A stretch of 64,000 nt of DNA from Ceraceosorus guamensis (GCF_003144195.1 NW_020290011.1:186001-250000), one strand, 5' to 3'; numbered from the stretch's first letter, positions 23,874-36,134 are shown. Notes: generated by a model from the sequence alone, not told the origin. Program-made: numbers and translations.

Positions 23874-24737
23874 TCACTCGACGTCATGGTCCTCGCCGTG
23901 GAAGAATCGCAGAATCGCAGCAGCAACGACGACGCCATCGTGTTCCAGATGAGCCTTTTCCCTAGCTTGTGCAACTTCCATCTTGTCCGACTCGTCGATG
24001 CTGCCGGCTTCCTTGCGAAGCTGGATTTGCCGGTGCACCATGGTATCGTCGAATCCAAGATGGCCTTGAGATGTGAAGAGCCTGTCTCTGATATAGACTC
24101 CTTGCACTTTGGTGTGTTGGGAAGAAGCCCAAATATGCACCCTCGTGCCGGGCTCTAGCAGCCCATTGGAAGTTTCGGGTGTAGGAGCATCGACGACTTG
24201 ATCCTGATGCATCTGATGCAGTGCCAGTGTATCTTCATCCGTCCTAAAGAGCTTCTTGCCGATGGGCGTCAGGTTCATCTCCGTATGGCTCAGCTCCCAC
24301 TTTTGACCCGCATGTTGTCGCACTTGGCATCCCAACATGCGATTGAGCAATTGATGACCAAAGCATACGCCCGAGAATTTGAGCAAAGGTCGACGAGACC
24401 AGAGATGTTGGAGGAGCTGCAAGAGCTGCAAGATCCACTCGTCGTCGCCGTGCGCATCGTACATGCTTCCACTGATCAAGATTGCCCCCACATCCTCCCC
24501 TATCTCTTCGTACCTCGGCACACGTCCAAATTTGCCCTCACCCGCATCGTCCACCACAAAGTGCATGCTCGTCTCGATCTTGAGCGGATGGGGGGAATGC
24601 GAAGATCCGGCGGATTCGAATAGGTCGTGGAAAATTTGACCGAAGGAGCCTCGCTCGGACAAGGTTTTGGGATGCGGATCATCCGTCTCCAAGACGAGCA
24701 TGCGGAGCGTATCAGAGGATGTTGCAGAGCTGGTCAT
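23874..24737 (-). CDS. Class-I glutamine amidotransferase-like protein with altered HPE motif
   Basis: A single exon of 287 residues. The start is placed at MTSSATSS; the frame extends further upstream without a better start. The fold signature is present: GAILISGSMYDAH, nucleophile elbow FSGVCFGHQLL with Cys125, and His226 in QGHLGFD. In class-I amidotransferases the last motif is normally HPE, with a catalytic Glu. Here Pro-Glu is Leu-Gly (227-228), so the usual triad lacks its acid. The C-terminal EHDGVVVAAAILRFFHG segment is typical of the fungal YLR126C-like group of stand-alone cytosolic amidotransferases, whose true substrate is not settled. Activity may be changed or lost. Confidence 0.85.
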   Translation of the reverse strand: MTSSATSSDTLRMLVLETDDPHPKTLSERGSFGQIFHDLFESAGSSHSPHPLKIETSMHFVVDDAGEGKFGRVPRYEEIGEDVGAILISGSMYDAHGDDEWILQLLQLLQHLWSRRPLLKFSGVCFGHQLLNRMLGCQVRQHAGQKWELSHTEMNLTPIGKKLFRTDEDTLALHQMHQDQVVDAPTPETSNGLLEPGTRVHIWASSQHTKVQGVYIRDRLFTSQGHLGFDDTMVHRQIQLRKEAGSIDESDKMEVAQAREKAHLEHDGVVVAAAILRFFHGEDHDVE

Positions 24738-26151
24738 GATGAAGAATTGGGAAGGGGGGTAAGTGGTGCTATACTTTTGTGAGGTATACGAGCAAGATGA
24801 GATGGTATTGGGCGAGGAGACCTGGAGCGGAACAATCAAGAAGTGCTAATTGGCATCAATCGCGGATCTCTTCATATAAGGATCACACGACTGGCCTTTG
24901 CTGCCCGGCAGCATCCCCCAAAAGAAACTGGACGGAACAAAGTGTCCTTCCTCACCTTCATCGTGCGCGCCGCTTTGCGACATACCAATCGTGAATTGTC
25001 CTCTAGCTTCGCCGCATCGCGCCCTCTTCCAAGACATGCCAAGACCCTTACCAAATCAAACGCGTTCGCGCATACATTCGTGACCGAGACTCACGACTTT
25101 GGCATTCAAATTGTCACAAATCCGCGTAGCGTGTGCATGGCTCGCTTGACCACTGCTGACGTCGATCATGCAAGCCTGTCCACACCTCACCACCATAGCC
25201 CCGTGCTCAAGCGGGGGGTACACGTGCCCAGTGAATGCGCGAGTACTCTGCGAGTAAGACCACGACGGCGAATTGTTTGCTGTGTGGCAGCAGTCGTGTG
25301 TCTCTTCTTGCTGACTTCTGACTTGAACACACGCAAGCCATGCACGTCACTCACGGTTAATTCCGTTTAGAGCCTTGCTGGGCGCGCCGATCGCAGACCA
25401 CGCATGCATGCATGCGCGCGTTCTTCAGCCAAGCTAGCCTCTTGCGAGCGGTTTCTCCGCGTCGCGGCCGTGTCCGGCCGGGAGATGCATGCCATGAATC
25501 AGCACCATGCAATTGCAAGTCTTGAGTCGCAAGTTGTGGTTTCGAAAGTGTCATTTGCGCCTTCTGACGTGAAACGAGCAGGGTCTACAATCACGCTTGC
25601 GTAGCGGTGATTGACGCAGTGTCAACAGATAGCTGCTAGGTGGACTGCGGACTGCGCCATATTAAGCGTGGTGCAAGCCGAGTGGGATCACGAAGCGGCT
25701 TAATCAAAAGCTAGGCAAACGCGGGGGTATATTCTGATTGACTATCGGGAAGAGGGGGGTGTAGTAGCAGGCTATAGTCCCTGTTGGATTCATGTGGGTT
25801 GGCAAGAGCCCAGTGCTTCAAGTTCCTCCAATGGCTTGCCAAATTGCGATCGAATGACCACACGACAGGATTGGACTGCAGGATAGGGCTAGGTCTGAGC
25901 ATGAAGCCTCGTAGGCAGAGCGATGGCCTTCGAGCGCATGAAAGGACAGCAAGGTGAGATTGAGCCATGCTTCTGCCTCTGTGCTTCTGCCGCTTGCTTT
26001 ATGTTGTTTGACGGAGATCTGATCACCGAATGATTCCATGGCCGAGCAGATTCGACAGATGGAGATGTGCTCAGCGCGGTGTGAAGTGCCTCATGAGAGG
26101 ACACAGGCGTGCCAACTCCTCGCCAGCAGGCGTTGAATATGATCAAATGCC
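24738..26151. other. Intergenic, nothing recognised
   Basis: About 1.4 kb between the start of the amidotransferase gene and the 3' end of ATG16. It contains GGGTATAT-like and CGTGACC elements but no supported gene or long repeat. Confidence 0.45.
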
Positions 26152-27053
26152 TCAGGCTGAGTCGCGGAGAGCGTCTTTGAGAGCATCGCCGGTCTGTGCA
26201 TCCAGCACCTCATCTTTGCTGGCACTGCTGAGTTCCCGTTCCGTGCTCGTGTTCATCCTATCCACCTCGTCGTTCATCCTATCCAACCACCTCTGCAACA
26301 AGTTCGCATTGTCCCTCTTCAGATCCTCGTTTCTAATCTCGATCTGGTTCAATTCCAACGTCAATCCCGTCAACTCGTCTTGAAGCATTTCTACCAATTT
26401 GCTCTTTTCCACCATGGCATCTTGAAGATCTTTTTCGCTTCGACGCGATCGATCCAACTCCCTGTTGAGCTGCTCCACCGCCAATGTGGACTCGCCGTAA
26501 GAGGCTTCCTTGCTGCTCAGAAGATCTGTGAGGGTCAAGAGGCGCTGAGCGTTGGCGGATTGCGTCTTGTACATCTCTGTTAGCTCTGTGCGCGCTTGTT
26601 GCAACTGCTGCGAGAGCCTGAGAGGTAGCGTAGTGCAGCCGCGTCATCTGGCGTCAGCCCCTGGCCAAGGCGGTCCTCACATCCATCCGCTCGCCTTTCG
26701 ACTCACTCTTCGGCGGAGCCGCGAGCAGCTTCTGCTGCGAAAGGGGATTTGAGAGCGCTGGTGATGGGCGGCTGAGATACTGGCGGCGGGGTAGGGGCAG
26801 CGGCCACGGCGATCCCGCTTGTGCCACTCCTTGAAGCTTTGGCTCTGAGACTGGCAGCATAGCGCGACAGCTGTTGAACTGCAACAAAGATTGGATGAGA
26901 GGATGAACACGCTGAATGGAAGGCGAGCTGTGTAGAGGAGCAGGACGAGCCTCTATCTCCGCTCGACTCACAATCGGCTACTACACCATCCAGCGCTGAT
27001 TCTCTGGCATCCCTTTCTTGAAGACGTAGGCCTATCAGCTGACTCCAGGACAT
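26152..27053 (-). CDS. ATG16: ATG16, autophagy coiled-coil protein
   Basis: Exons 26972-27053, 26707-26878 and 26152-26617 give 239 residues from MSWSQLIG. An upstream in-frame ATG at 27119 would add 22 residues, or an upstream exon may exist, since a CTACAG acceptor-like site lies close by. The start, WSQLIGLRLQERDARESAL, fits the short Atg5-binding helix of Atg16. After an Ala/Pro linker comes a long heptad coiled coil (about 95-215) with MLQDELTGLTLELNQIE and LQRWLDRMNDE, the diagnostic Atg16 C-terminal motif. Atg16 dimerises and places Atg12-Atg5 on the phagophore, where the complex drives Atg8 lipidation. Both donors are GTGAGT. No WD40 repeat is present, as expected for fungi. Confidence 0.85.
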
Positions 27054-28374
27054 GCTGCCGTGCTTGCTCGCCCCAAGCGAGGTTGCTCCTGCTGTAGGTG
27101 AGAGAAGGTGAGTAGACATGCGCTCTCGCTGGCTGTGCAGCGCGAGTCTGAAAGGGAGAGGGTGGACGTGAGATCGACAAATGATGGGTGATTAGATGCT
27201 TGTATGCGATGGAATATCCGCCGACAGTGATGAGTTGCGAGTAAACGGGCCTTGGTGTCCCAGCGAGTCAAGTGGGCAAAGGTCAGGGGAGGTGAGGAGA
27301 GAATGAAAGAGCGAGTGCAGATCTGATCTGGACTCGGCAAGCACAATTGATCAAGAGGTCTGATGAGTCGAGAGTCACGAGTCACGCGTAAGATTAGCAC
27401 GCGCACCCACAGCAACCACGGCACCTGCAGACTCACGTGATTAAGATCGGGGGCGGGGGGGAGATTCGCGATTCCCACGCACGCGCCTCACATGCATGCG
27501 CATCATGGCGTTCGAACCGAGAATAAGCACACCGATACACAACAGACCTTTTCCCCCGGTGCCCATGGGAGGGGCTCGAGGGCAAGTTTCGAACTTTTGA
27601 AAGCGCTGCCCTGTCGGTCACGAGTCAAGATCGAGGTCGAGTCGTGAGTCTCATCAGTCGACGTGTGCCGGCACCGCGCGTGCAGACTTGGCTTGCCTCC
27701 TCGCTTGCCTAATTGTAACAACGGCGGGCGCGAGCTGAGACATTCTTCAAGATGTGCTCATGGACCTGTCTTGTGAAAGCACAAGCACGCATTCAGCGCG
27801 TCGAGAGCGGTGCACAGCAGCCTGCTCGCTCGTCCGCGCCGAGTCCGACCGGCCTCGCCTCGCCTCACCTGTGGCTCTAAATATAAATGAGTCACAAAGA
27901 TCTTCAAATTCATGTGAATCACAGTAACAAGTCTTGAACATCAACAATCACCAATCTTGAATCGAAAGCTTGAAATGTGGCCCCGCGCTGCATGACCGAG
28001 CGCGCACACATGCATCCGCGCACCATCTGCTGCACGCCTTCGAGCTTTCCAACCATCATCAACTTGATCATCAGCTATGCGTCTCTACCTCGATGGGTAA
28101 ACAAACGCCCACTCCAATACTCACCACGCCTCTCGCGCTCACCCTCACTCTCTCTACACCAGCGAGTAGGCTGCCACGCCGCCCCGCCGCAGTCGATCTT
28201 CGAACCCCCGATTTTGTCACCGCTGAAGCCCAATCCGCGTGTGGCGCTTTCAATACGCGCTGTCCAAGCGGCGAGTGCACATTCTTGATTGCACACTCGG
28301 CTTAGCTGACAGGGTGCAGCATCTTGAGCAGGCAATTTGACATGCGCAAGGTGACACCTTGAACAGCACACACG
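27054..28374. promoter_or_regulatory. Divergent intergenic region between ATG16 and the large hydrolase
   Basis: About 1.3 kb. It contains short CGAGTC/GAGTCACGAGTCACG runs near 27367-27385 and AT-richer sequence near 27880-27970 with repeated CTTGAA/AATCTTGAA motifs. Part of the left end may be untranslated leader or an unseen first exon of ATG16. No other gene is supported. Confidence 0.45.
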
Positions 28375-31300
28375 ATGTCGGGCAACGCAGCGGCACCACC
28401 AGAGAGAGGTCGACCTCGCAGTCGAGTCAGCTTCTCTTCCCCGCCACAGCCACAGACGCAGCTCGCTGCTGCATCGCCAGATGCTGAAGGCACCCATGCA
28501 GCCTCTGCGCCACCTTCTCCAGCTTCGAGCGTGAGCAGCAGCACCACAATTACACTGGGTAAACCTTTACCGTTTGTGGAGGAGAGAGGGCAGACAGATT
28601 CTACTGGGGCGTTGCAAGCGACTGCAGGACATGGTTCAGATCAAGTAGGATCTTCAACATCTTCGTCTACAACTCCATCCACGTCATCCACGCTCACCAG
28701 TCGATCGCTAGCGGCCCTGAGTGGCGCCATGTCTCTCGGCCTCGGAAGCTCGGTCTCTAGCACTGCGGGCAAAGGTCACAAAGAAGCAGACCTGACGGGA
28801 AGCGACCAGTCGCTGGCAGCCTCGCAAAAGGGCAAGGCACCAGAGGGGCGCCCAAACAACCCTCGGCAAAGATCCAAAGGGCAGATGGAGAGGAGACGGG
28901 TTGCTGTTGGAGTCAGCGGCTCGTCGAACCCGATCGCTACGACACTCCAAGCTTCTCCTGCGATCGGCTCAGCTTTTGCTGCGCCCCCACTGCAAAGCGT
29001 TGGGTCCAGACACCGTGCACCTGCAACGAGCCATGGCCAAACGCCAGCTGGACCCTCTCGCACAGCTCAAAGGCTAGGACTGGAGAGCGGACAACGCGGC
29101 CCGAGGTTGTCCGTGAGATTACCCACGTCCGCAAGCCCTTCTGTACCTCCAACATCATCTTCAAGCTCGACGCGCGACACGCCGAGAAGGAGCGCAGAGG
29201 ACGAGGAGCTGAAGCGACAGATCCGACTTGTTTTGAGTTCTGCAGGTAATGACGTGCCCAGCCTTGGTGCAGATTCTCGTAGCGCGTGGTCTTCCAGCAC
29301 GAATCAAGACTCGACAACAAGCGCCAGCGCCCTGACAGCTTCTAGCCCTCCCACCTTCATCGGTGGTCTCTACTTCACAGACTGCATCTTCATCGCTCTA
29401 GTGTATGGACTCAACCTGCTCAGAACTTGTTCCATTGCCGAGCTCGGAGACGTTGTCTGCCTCGGCATCGTATATCTTTGTGAGTGTCTTGAGCCAGAAA
29501 TTTCAGCTGAGGACCCACGCTCAACAGCCTCGCATGCCCCTTGTCTAGTCTTTAAGCTGCCACGAAACTTGGCGCGCAGGCGGACTTTGAATCCCGACGC
29601 TGGCGATGCGATACGTCCCGGTGACCGCCCAGCGAAGTTGTCGGCTTTTCACCATACCATGCTGCTGCTTGTCCGATTCATGTGCGGCTGCTTCCCTCAC
29701 CTCTTTCCTAGGATCTTGTTTGCCGAGCAGACTATCGGACCTTTCGTATACTGGAGGACCGGAGGAGGCAGCGCGGATCTGGTCAGAGCGTTCGATGCTG
29801 GGCTGCAATCGTCACCAAGCAAGGCGTCGAGGAATGGGAAAGAGAAGGCGCAGCGAGAGGGAGAAAGTTTCAGCAGTCATAGCCGGAGAAGGCTGGCAGC
29901 ACCTGGATTCAAAGCTTTTGAATTCTCCACACGACCTCAAGCGAGCAGTCCACAAAAGTTGAACGCGGGCGCATCGCCAACCACACTTTTCTATCTCCAC
30001 GGCGGCGGCTTCTCCCTAGGCAGCGTGGCATTTTATGCAGAGGCGCTGATACGTCTCAGAAACAAGCTTTCCGCGTTGGAGACAGCTAATTCGACGAGCG
30101 ATCATGAAGCGAGGGTTGTTGCTGTGGAGTACTCGCTGTCTCCCACGTCGCTCTTTCCCGTTCAACTCCTTCAATGCCTCAGGTGTTACGCTCACCTCAT
30201 CGAAAAGGAGGGTCAGGACGCGAGCCGGATTTGCATCGCTGGAGATTCTGCGGGAGGCAATTTGGCCATGAGTCTGTTGCTCGTCTTGAGCGGAGCAGTC
30301 AAAGAAGAGAGGCTGAATGAGAGAGACTGGACGCAGCTACCTCTGCCCGGCAAGGCGCTGTTGATCAGCCCGTGGACCGACCTTCGTCCCCACTCAAGTC
30401 TAGCGCTCTCCGCTGACGTCCAACGTCGACGCCAAGTGAAGGGCTTCCACTGGGACTACGTTACTTCGCACGCCCTGCAACACTTTGCCCAAGTATACAC
30501 AGGCGCGCTGGACAGACCCAGGAGGGTCGCTGGTCCACTTGGCTACGTTGCGCGACTGTCCACTTTCGGTCAGCGGATTGGACAGCCGACATCTGCACGG
30601 CGAACTTCTAGTTCTGGCAGCTCGCCCGACTCCAAGCGAGGCAACGGCGGGGGACATTCAAGAAGGAAAATGCCCAAAAATGGTCCAGCTGCCCAGCACA
30701 GCCTCGTCAGCACACTTGCAACGCCCATCGTCGCACTCTCACGCTTGTTGCACACGATGCTGAGTGAGCCTTTGTTCGTGTTGATAGGCGCAGCGAACGG
30801 ACAGGCACCTCATTCTACCGAGCCGACCATTGGCATCCATGACGATCCAGAGGGCAGCGGACTTGACCCTCTCTTTCCAGCGGATGAGAGGTCTTGCGAC
30901 ATTGTCACGAGTTCGCAGGACCTTTCGCGACGTATGGACGACCCCAAGAGCGCCTTCATACATCCAGAAGCGCGCGATCTCCTCGAAAATAATCCGCTCA
31001 TCTCTCCTGCCAAGGCCGACTGGACGCTCGTACCGCCTCTGGAGGGAGGCATGTACGTCACGTGGGGCAAACACGAGACGCTGGCTTATGATATCCAGGA
31101 GTGGGTATCGAGGGTCCGGGATGGGTATGCGAGCAGTCATGCGGATCAAGCTAGCGTTGTTCCGCAGGCGCCTGACCAGGACAAAGACGAGCTGAGCCCA
31201 GTCTTCAAGCAGACTGGACTAGCAGACACTGCGGATTTGGCGCCCGGAAGCGCGATGGACATTGCTCGATTGCAAGCTGAGCGCGCAGTGCAAAGCCACA

Positions 31301-32728
31301 TTGAGCGCGGAGCGGGCGGTGTGCATGCCTGGCCGTTTGTAAACATGTGAGTAGCTTGGCTCTGAACGAGGCCCCTGTGGGACCCGATTGTCTGCGGACC
31401 GACGCTGTTCGAAGGACACTCATCCTCATGTCCTCGTCCTTCTGCATAGGTACCTTGCTTCATCTCATGCAGAACGCGAGCGAGGACTCGACCTGCTTGC
31501 GCAGTTCATAGCAAACCCGTCGCCAAAGACGCCAGTGGCTCCCGAAGGACAAGGTCTGGCTTTGCACCTAGGAAGTCCAGCATCCAGTCATGAATCAGTG
31601 CGGCTAGCTTCATCAGAGAAGCCCAGCTTGGCCCAATCTCTTGCGTCGATGAGTGTGCCAGCTAATACTGATGCTGACGTGGATCTGCAAGCTGCGACGG
31701 ATGTCGACCCCGTCACTGGCATTCCGTTGTACTCGCCTGGCTCAATGCCCAGCGACACGGGCGAGGGTTTGTTGTACTCTTCGGAGGACAACTCCAACTC
31801 CCAGTCGGACGGAGGTCTAGACGAAGACTCAATGGAAGGCGACGACGGGAATGGACACGGAGAGTCTCGCGAGGATGAGGAAGAGGAAGGATCTGACCTT
31901 TCTTCCGGGTTGCAGACTGGACCTGGAAGATCTCGCGACGCGGCGCAAGGTGGCTCCGGAGACGTCTATCTCATGCCTGTCCACTTGTCTCGTCCTTCCG
32001 ACAGCGGCTTAAGGAGCAGTGTAGTGGCCTCTGCTGCTCCTGTCAATGCTTGGATGGCGAGCTCCAGCTCAACAGGCGCCGCTGCCCTCCCCGAAGACCT
32101 GAATCCGAGCTACTTTGGTCTGTCCCACTACTCCCAACCGAGAATGCATTCGACCACCTTGGGCCTGCACGATCCCAATAGAGACCCGAGAATGGCGCGC
32201 ATCACACACCATCCGGTGGAGCCGGAAGGTCTGTCAGACATCGCTGAGGAGGATTCGGTACTGTCGGGAAGCGTGATGAGCGATGGGTTTCAAGGTGGGC
32301 CTCCGGCGTCGAGTGCGCAACACTCTCTCTATGCCCCTGCATCGGGCACCACCAATCCTGCTGCGCGTCAAGATCTCAGACTGAATACGCGCGCTGCTAC
32401 ACATGGCAGGACACAGTCCCCGCCCTCGGAAGGAGAGCAAAGCGGAATGGAGGTCGACTCGGCAGAGGAGGTCTTCTCCCCGATCGATAGTCCGGCCGGA
32501 GCTTTTAGCGATGAGGAGAGCGAAACGGTTGGACATGCTCGCGGGCCCAGCTCTTCCGCTTCGACGTCGGCATGGAAGAGCAGCGCGGACCTTGCCCAGC
32601 CATCGCTTTTGTCCGAGCAGCAAGAGAATGCGCGGTCAGAGGATGCGGTGGAGTTGCAGGGTGAACTTGATGCTTCTACAATTCGCTCTACGCCAAAAAA
32701 GAAATCGAAGGCGGATGTTTGGTGGTAA
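28375..32728 (+). CDS. Very large alpha/beta hydrolase (hormone-sensitive-lipase/steryl-deacetylase type)
   Basis: Exons 28375-31346 and 31450-32728 give 1416 residues. Residues 1-325 are Ser/Thr-rich and probably disordered. A hydrophobic segment (about 328-370, IFIALVYGLNLL) may be a membrane anchor. The hydrolase domain runs from about 400 to 990: oxyanion motif HGGGFSLG (from His542), nucleophile Ser625 in GDSAGG, and catalytic His984 in GGVHAWPF. The acid is probably Glu901 in TWGKHET, in the place of the usual Asp. A long insertion (about 730-870) interrupts the domain. The second exon adds about 430 acidic, Ser-rich residues ending KKKSKADVWW. ER-anchored relatives such as yeast Say1 deacetylate sterols. 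The substrate here is unknown, and the protein is two to three times the usual size. Confidence 0.82.
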
Positions 32729-33591
32729 GGGTCTGTGGCTTCCCTTAGCTTTCTCGCTGTAGATCGCAATGTCAACCTTCCCTGCAAAGCAGAAACGCTG
32801 CTATTGCTTCTCTTCTGCGCCCATTCTCACGACTCTTTACGTACAGACCCGGACTAGACTCACCTGAACACTGTGCAAGACATTTCCTCTGTTGTTCTTT
32901 CTACTACTGCAATTGGTTTCACGATTTGTGTGCAATTCGATATATCGAAAGACTCTTGAATGCCCTTGTCAAGAGAGTCACGAATCTTGTATGTGTGCCA
33001 ATGACACTCGAATCACGTGATTTGCTTCTGACTCCAGACTGCGCTGCAGGAAAAAGAAACACTCCGACCGACGCCAGGCGGGTGTGGCGCCAAAAGTTGC
33101 GCGCGTGCGTGCGCTTGCGTGATCAGCGCGTCTGGACCGCACGATGGCTGTACGGTGTGGATGGCGTGGAGCGCGAGGCTGTGGAAAGAAAGCGCGGTCA
33201 GGCCCGGCGCGCGAAAAGGCGCCGAGAGCGCAAGTAGACCTGCTCAAGCTCACGACTCACGACTCTACTTGCACAGTCTTGAGTACCACGCGTGCGTCTC
33301 GTCTGGCGCATCCCTTACGTCTCGACTCGCTTCGACATACGCACCGCTTCTACGAAGGGGATCTGCAGCATAGCGCTTGTGCTCGACGTCCGGACGAGAT
33401 CGCAGGGTGCGAATCGAGGCACTGCTCGCGATTTGGGTTGCTCTTTCTCGCGAGGAGTCAAAGCCGAGTCAAGGGGTGGCTCGATTGTGCCCGTCGGAGG
33501 GACATCGCCCGCAGAGCCCCTCTCCACCTTCTTCGTTTCGACCTTCTAGTCGGTCTGCAGCCTTCGTACGCATCGCCCCTTACTTTTGGAG
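32729..33591. promoter_or_regulatory. Intergenic, probable promoter of the copper-fist gene
   Basis: About 860 bp between tandem plus-strand genes. It holds AT-rich GAATCACGTGATTTGC near 33010-33025 and CTCACGACTCACGACTC near 33249-33265. There is no supported gene. Confidence 0.4.
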
Positions 33592-35013
33592 ATGTTCCTC
33601 ATCAACTCGATCCCACATGCGTGCTTGCGGTGCATCAAGGGACACAGGACAAAGACGTGTCAACATACGACGTCGAACGAATTGAGGCAGTTGAAGCCTC
33701 GAGGTAGACCTCGTAGTCAGTGCGAGATTTGCAGGCGGAGGAGATTGGAAGGTGGAAGGCATCAGAAATGCGGATGCGTGGAAAGGGGAGGGGCGAAGGA
33801 GGAATCAGAAGGAGCGGGGGTGTCACACGTTGCGGAAAGTGTGGGTGAGGGAGCGGCAAGTGGCAAGAAGAGAAGGAAGAGAGGCAGGGCAGAGGAGGAG
33901 GCGAGCTTCAGTGAGCGACCTGGCAGCACATCAAAGCAAGTGCAGGCGTCTTGCTGCTCCGCGTCAACCTCCACCGCCGGTCAAGCATCGGCATCGCGCA
34001 CAGCCACTCTTCCAGTCTCCGCGCCAGCAGCGCCACGCACCATCGCCTCGCTGCTCAACCCTTGCGCCTGTCTTACCGGTGGCATCTGCAAATGCTGCGC
34101 TCGATCCAGAGGAACTACAACGACGAGTGCGGACTCTCGATGTAGTCCACGGCAACCGGAGCGGACATCCTTCTCGGCCACATTTGGCAACGTCGATGCG
34201 CCGACCGCATCCTGCTGTGCCTCGAAGAGCGACAAGAGGCCCGTGTCGAACGAAGAAGTGGCTGATGGTGACTGCGACGGCAATTGCGCTTGTCTCACTA
34301 GTGGATGTGGGCAGCATGGACTCGCAAATACGCAGAAGGAAGATCTCGCCACGCAATGGTCGCCAGCGAGCGAAGGGAACACCCAAAAAACCACACCTTC
34401 ACCGTCAGTCGAACACCAACCTCACCAACACCAGTTTGGTCGAGCGCGATCCTATGACGCAAAGGGCGAGGTAGCACCTTCCTTTGCGCCTGGAGAGAAC
34501 GCTGCTACGAGCTATCGGACTGCATCACCAGCTGAGCCAGCAATGTCCACGTGGTCAGCAGTGGCAGCACCAGGAGCAGAAGATCATTGTCTGGCTGCGG
34601 GAGGGCTGACCGCTTGTTCGTGCGGACCGCGATGTCAGTGCGTGGGATGCTTGAAATCTCACACAGAATCTGCCAAGGCGTCTCGTTCCGAAGCTCGGCC
34701 CGAAGGCTCGAGTGTCCATACGCACTCGCATTTCTCCTCGCTCTCGCCGGACTCTAACACATCAACATCCAGCTCTAGCAAGTCTGTGCGCACACCGACC
34801 GAGCGCTCGTCCGATGCCGCTCTCGGCGGTGCGCCTTCTTCCAGCGCCGCTCAGCAGGACGACGCGAAAGCAGCGCAAAAGCAAGAAGATTGCAAGAGGT
34901 GCGAAACGTGTCATGGATGCATACATGGACTTTTGGCACCTAGAACAGGAATAGAGGTCGTCGATCTCTGGATGAGCGCTGCTTCTGCAAGCAAACGAGG
35001 CTTGGCTGGATGA
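33592..35013 (+). CDS. Copper-fist transcription factor
   Basis: A single exon of 473 residues. The first 60 residues are a copper-fist DNA-binding domain: MFLIN start, zinc ligands Cys11, Cys14, Cys23 and His25 (CLRCIKGHRTKTCQH), and the minor-groove RGRP motif followed by C-x2-C. The start at 33592 puts MFLIN at residue 1, as in the family. The rest is Ser/Ala-rich with several Cys clusters: CACLTGGICKCC, CDGNCACLTSGC, CSCGPRCQCVGC and, near the end, CKRCETCHGC. Such C-x-C arrays in Mac1, Cuf1 and Ace1 relatives bind Cu(I) and set activity. It is thus a likely nuclear regulator of copper uptake or detoxification, and possibly of iron genes. Which branch it belongs to (activator in low or high copper) cannot be told from sequence. 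Confidence 0.9.
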   Translation: MFLINSIPHACLRCIKGHRTKTCQHTTSNELRQLKPRGRPRSQCEICRRRRLEGGRHQKCGCVERGGAKEESEGAGVSHVAESVGEGAASGKKRRKRGRAEEEASFSERPGSTSKQVQASCCSASTSTAGQASASRTATLPVSAPAAPRTIASLLNPCACLTGGICKCCARSRGTTTTSADSRCSPRQPERTSFSATFGNVDAPTASCCASKSDKRPVSNEEVADGDCDGNCACLTSGCGQHGLANTQKEDLATQWSPASEGNTQKTTPSPSVEHQPHQHQFGRARSYDAKGEVAPSFAPGENAATSYRTASPAEPAMSTWSAVAAPGAEDHCLAAGGLTACSCGPRCQCVGCLKSHTESAKASRSEARPEGSSVHTHSHFSSLSPDSNTSTSSSSKSVRTPTERSSDAALGGAPSSSAAQQDDAKAAQKQEDCKRCETCHGCIHGLLAPRTGIEVVDLWMSAASASKRGLAG

Positions 35014-36134
35014 CCCTCATCGCACGTGTCCTTTTCTCGTCTGGCTCTCCAAACGATCTCAAGCAGCATGTACTCCTACTCTACCCGGGCTGTGGCCTGA
35101 TCTCGTCGATCGTTCGGGATCGGTAGCACTCATCGCTTGTTGTCAATTCTATTCACGCTCGCAATCCAAGTCGATGCAATCCATCGAACACCCATCACTC
35201 GTGTCGCACAGCCCACAGCGAAGGCTCTGCTCGCGCATGGAGGACGTCCTTGCGTCTTTGAGGCTGCAAAGCGAAGAAGTAGGGACCAGCCTTTTAGTCG
35301 TGTCGCGATGGAATGTCTTGGAGCAGTGCATGGCTATCCGATCATTGTGTGGTGAAGCTACCAAAGGGTGTAGATACAAAAAGGCGGACGCACATGGAGA
35401 AGCGGAAAGCAAGCGGGCGGGACGGCCCGATGTACAAGGGAAAAAGTGAGGCACCAAAGCGCGCGGGTCGGCCGTGCGACTAGGCATGAACGAGTGCTAT
35501 GCTCTGCAAAGGACGATTTGCTGACCTTTGTGTTGTCGCGGCTCACAGCATAGCTGTCCACAAAGGGGAAGAACAAGAGGGAGCCAGCTCGCGAGACCGC
35601 GTCTTGCTGGCACGAGAAATCATGTTTGCTAGCTGGTCGCGAGGTGATATATTGGCGACACGGCAGCCAGCAGCTGTAGTTCACGTTGTGCAAGAAGATG
35701 GAAAATTGCTGCGCGGAGCGATGAGGCATAGACGTGAGGTCTCATAATCAAGCAGCGCATGCCTAACAATCCTTGGCCTCGTTCCTCATCTGAGCGTGCC
35801 GCTTCTTCAAGGGCCAGCCGAGCCGTGCAGGTCAGCCACTGTGTTTGCAAGTGTCTTGATCCAAGCCTCGCGAGAGCTTTTGCTTTGGGTTGTGAAAGCC
35901 TTGACCGCTTCAAGGCGCACCCATACTGGACACACAGAAGCACACTGGCCTGGTGCATCGCGACGTCCTCTCCAAGCAGCACTCATTGACTTGCCCTACG
36001 TCGAAGAAGAAGCTCAGCAAGCTCATCGAATCGATTTGGTCCTTGGCACACCTCACAGCAGAGACAAGCTCGCTTCTTCAAAAAAGAACGAAAAGGAACG
36101 ATGTTGCATTGACTCTGAGCACAGCGCTGCGAGC
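35014..36134. other. Convergent intergenic region, nothing recognised
   Basis: About 1.1 kb between the 3' ends of the copper-fist gene and the MPDU1-like gene. Open frames here overlap one another on both strands without domain content. I see no repeat of note. Confidence 0.45.
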
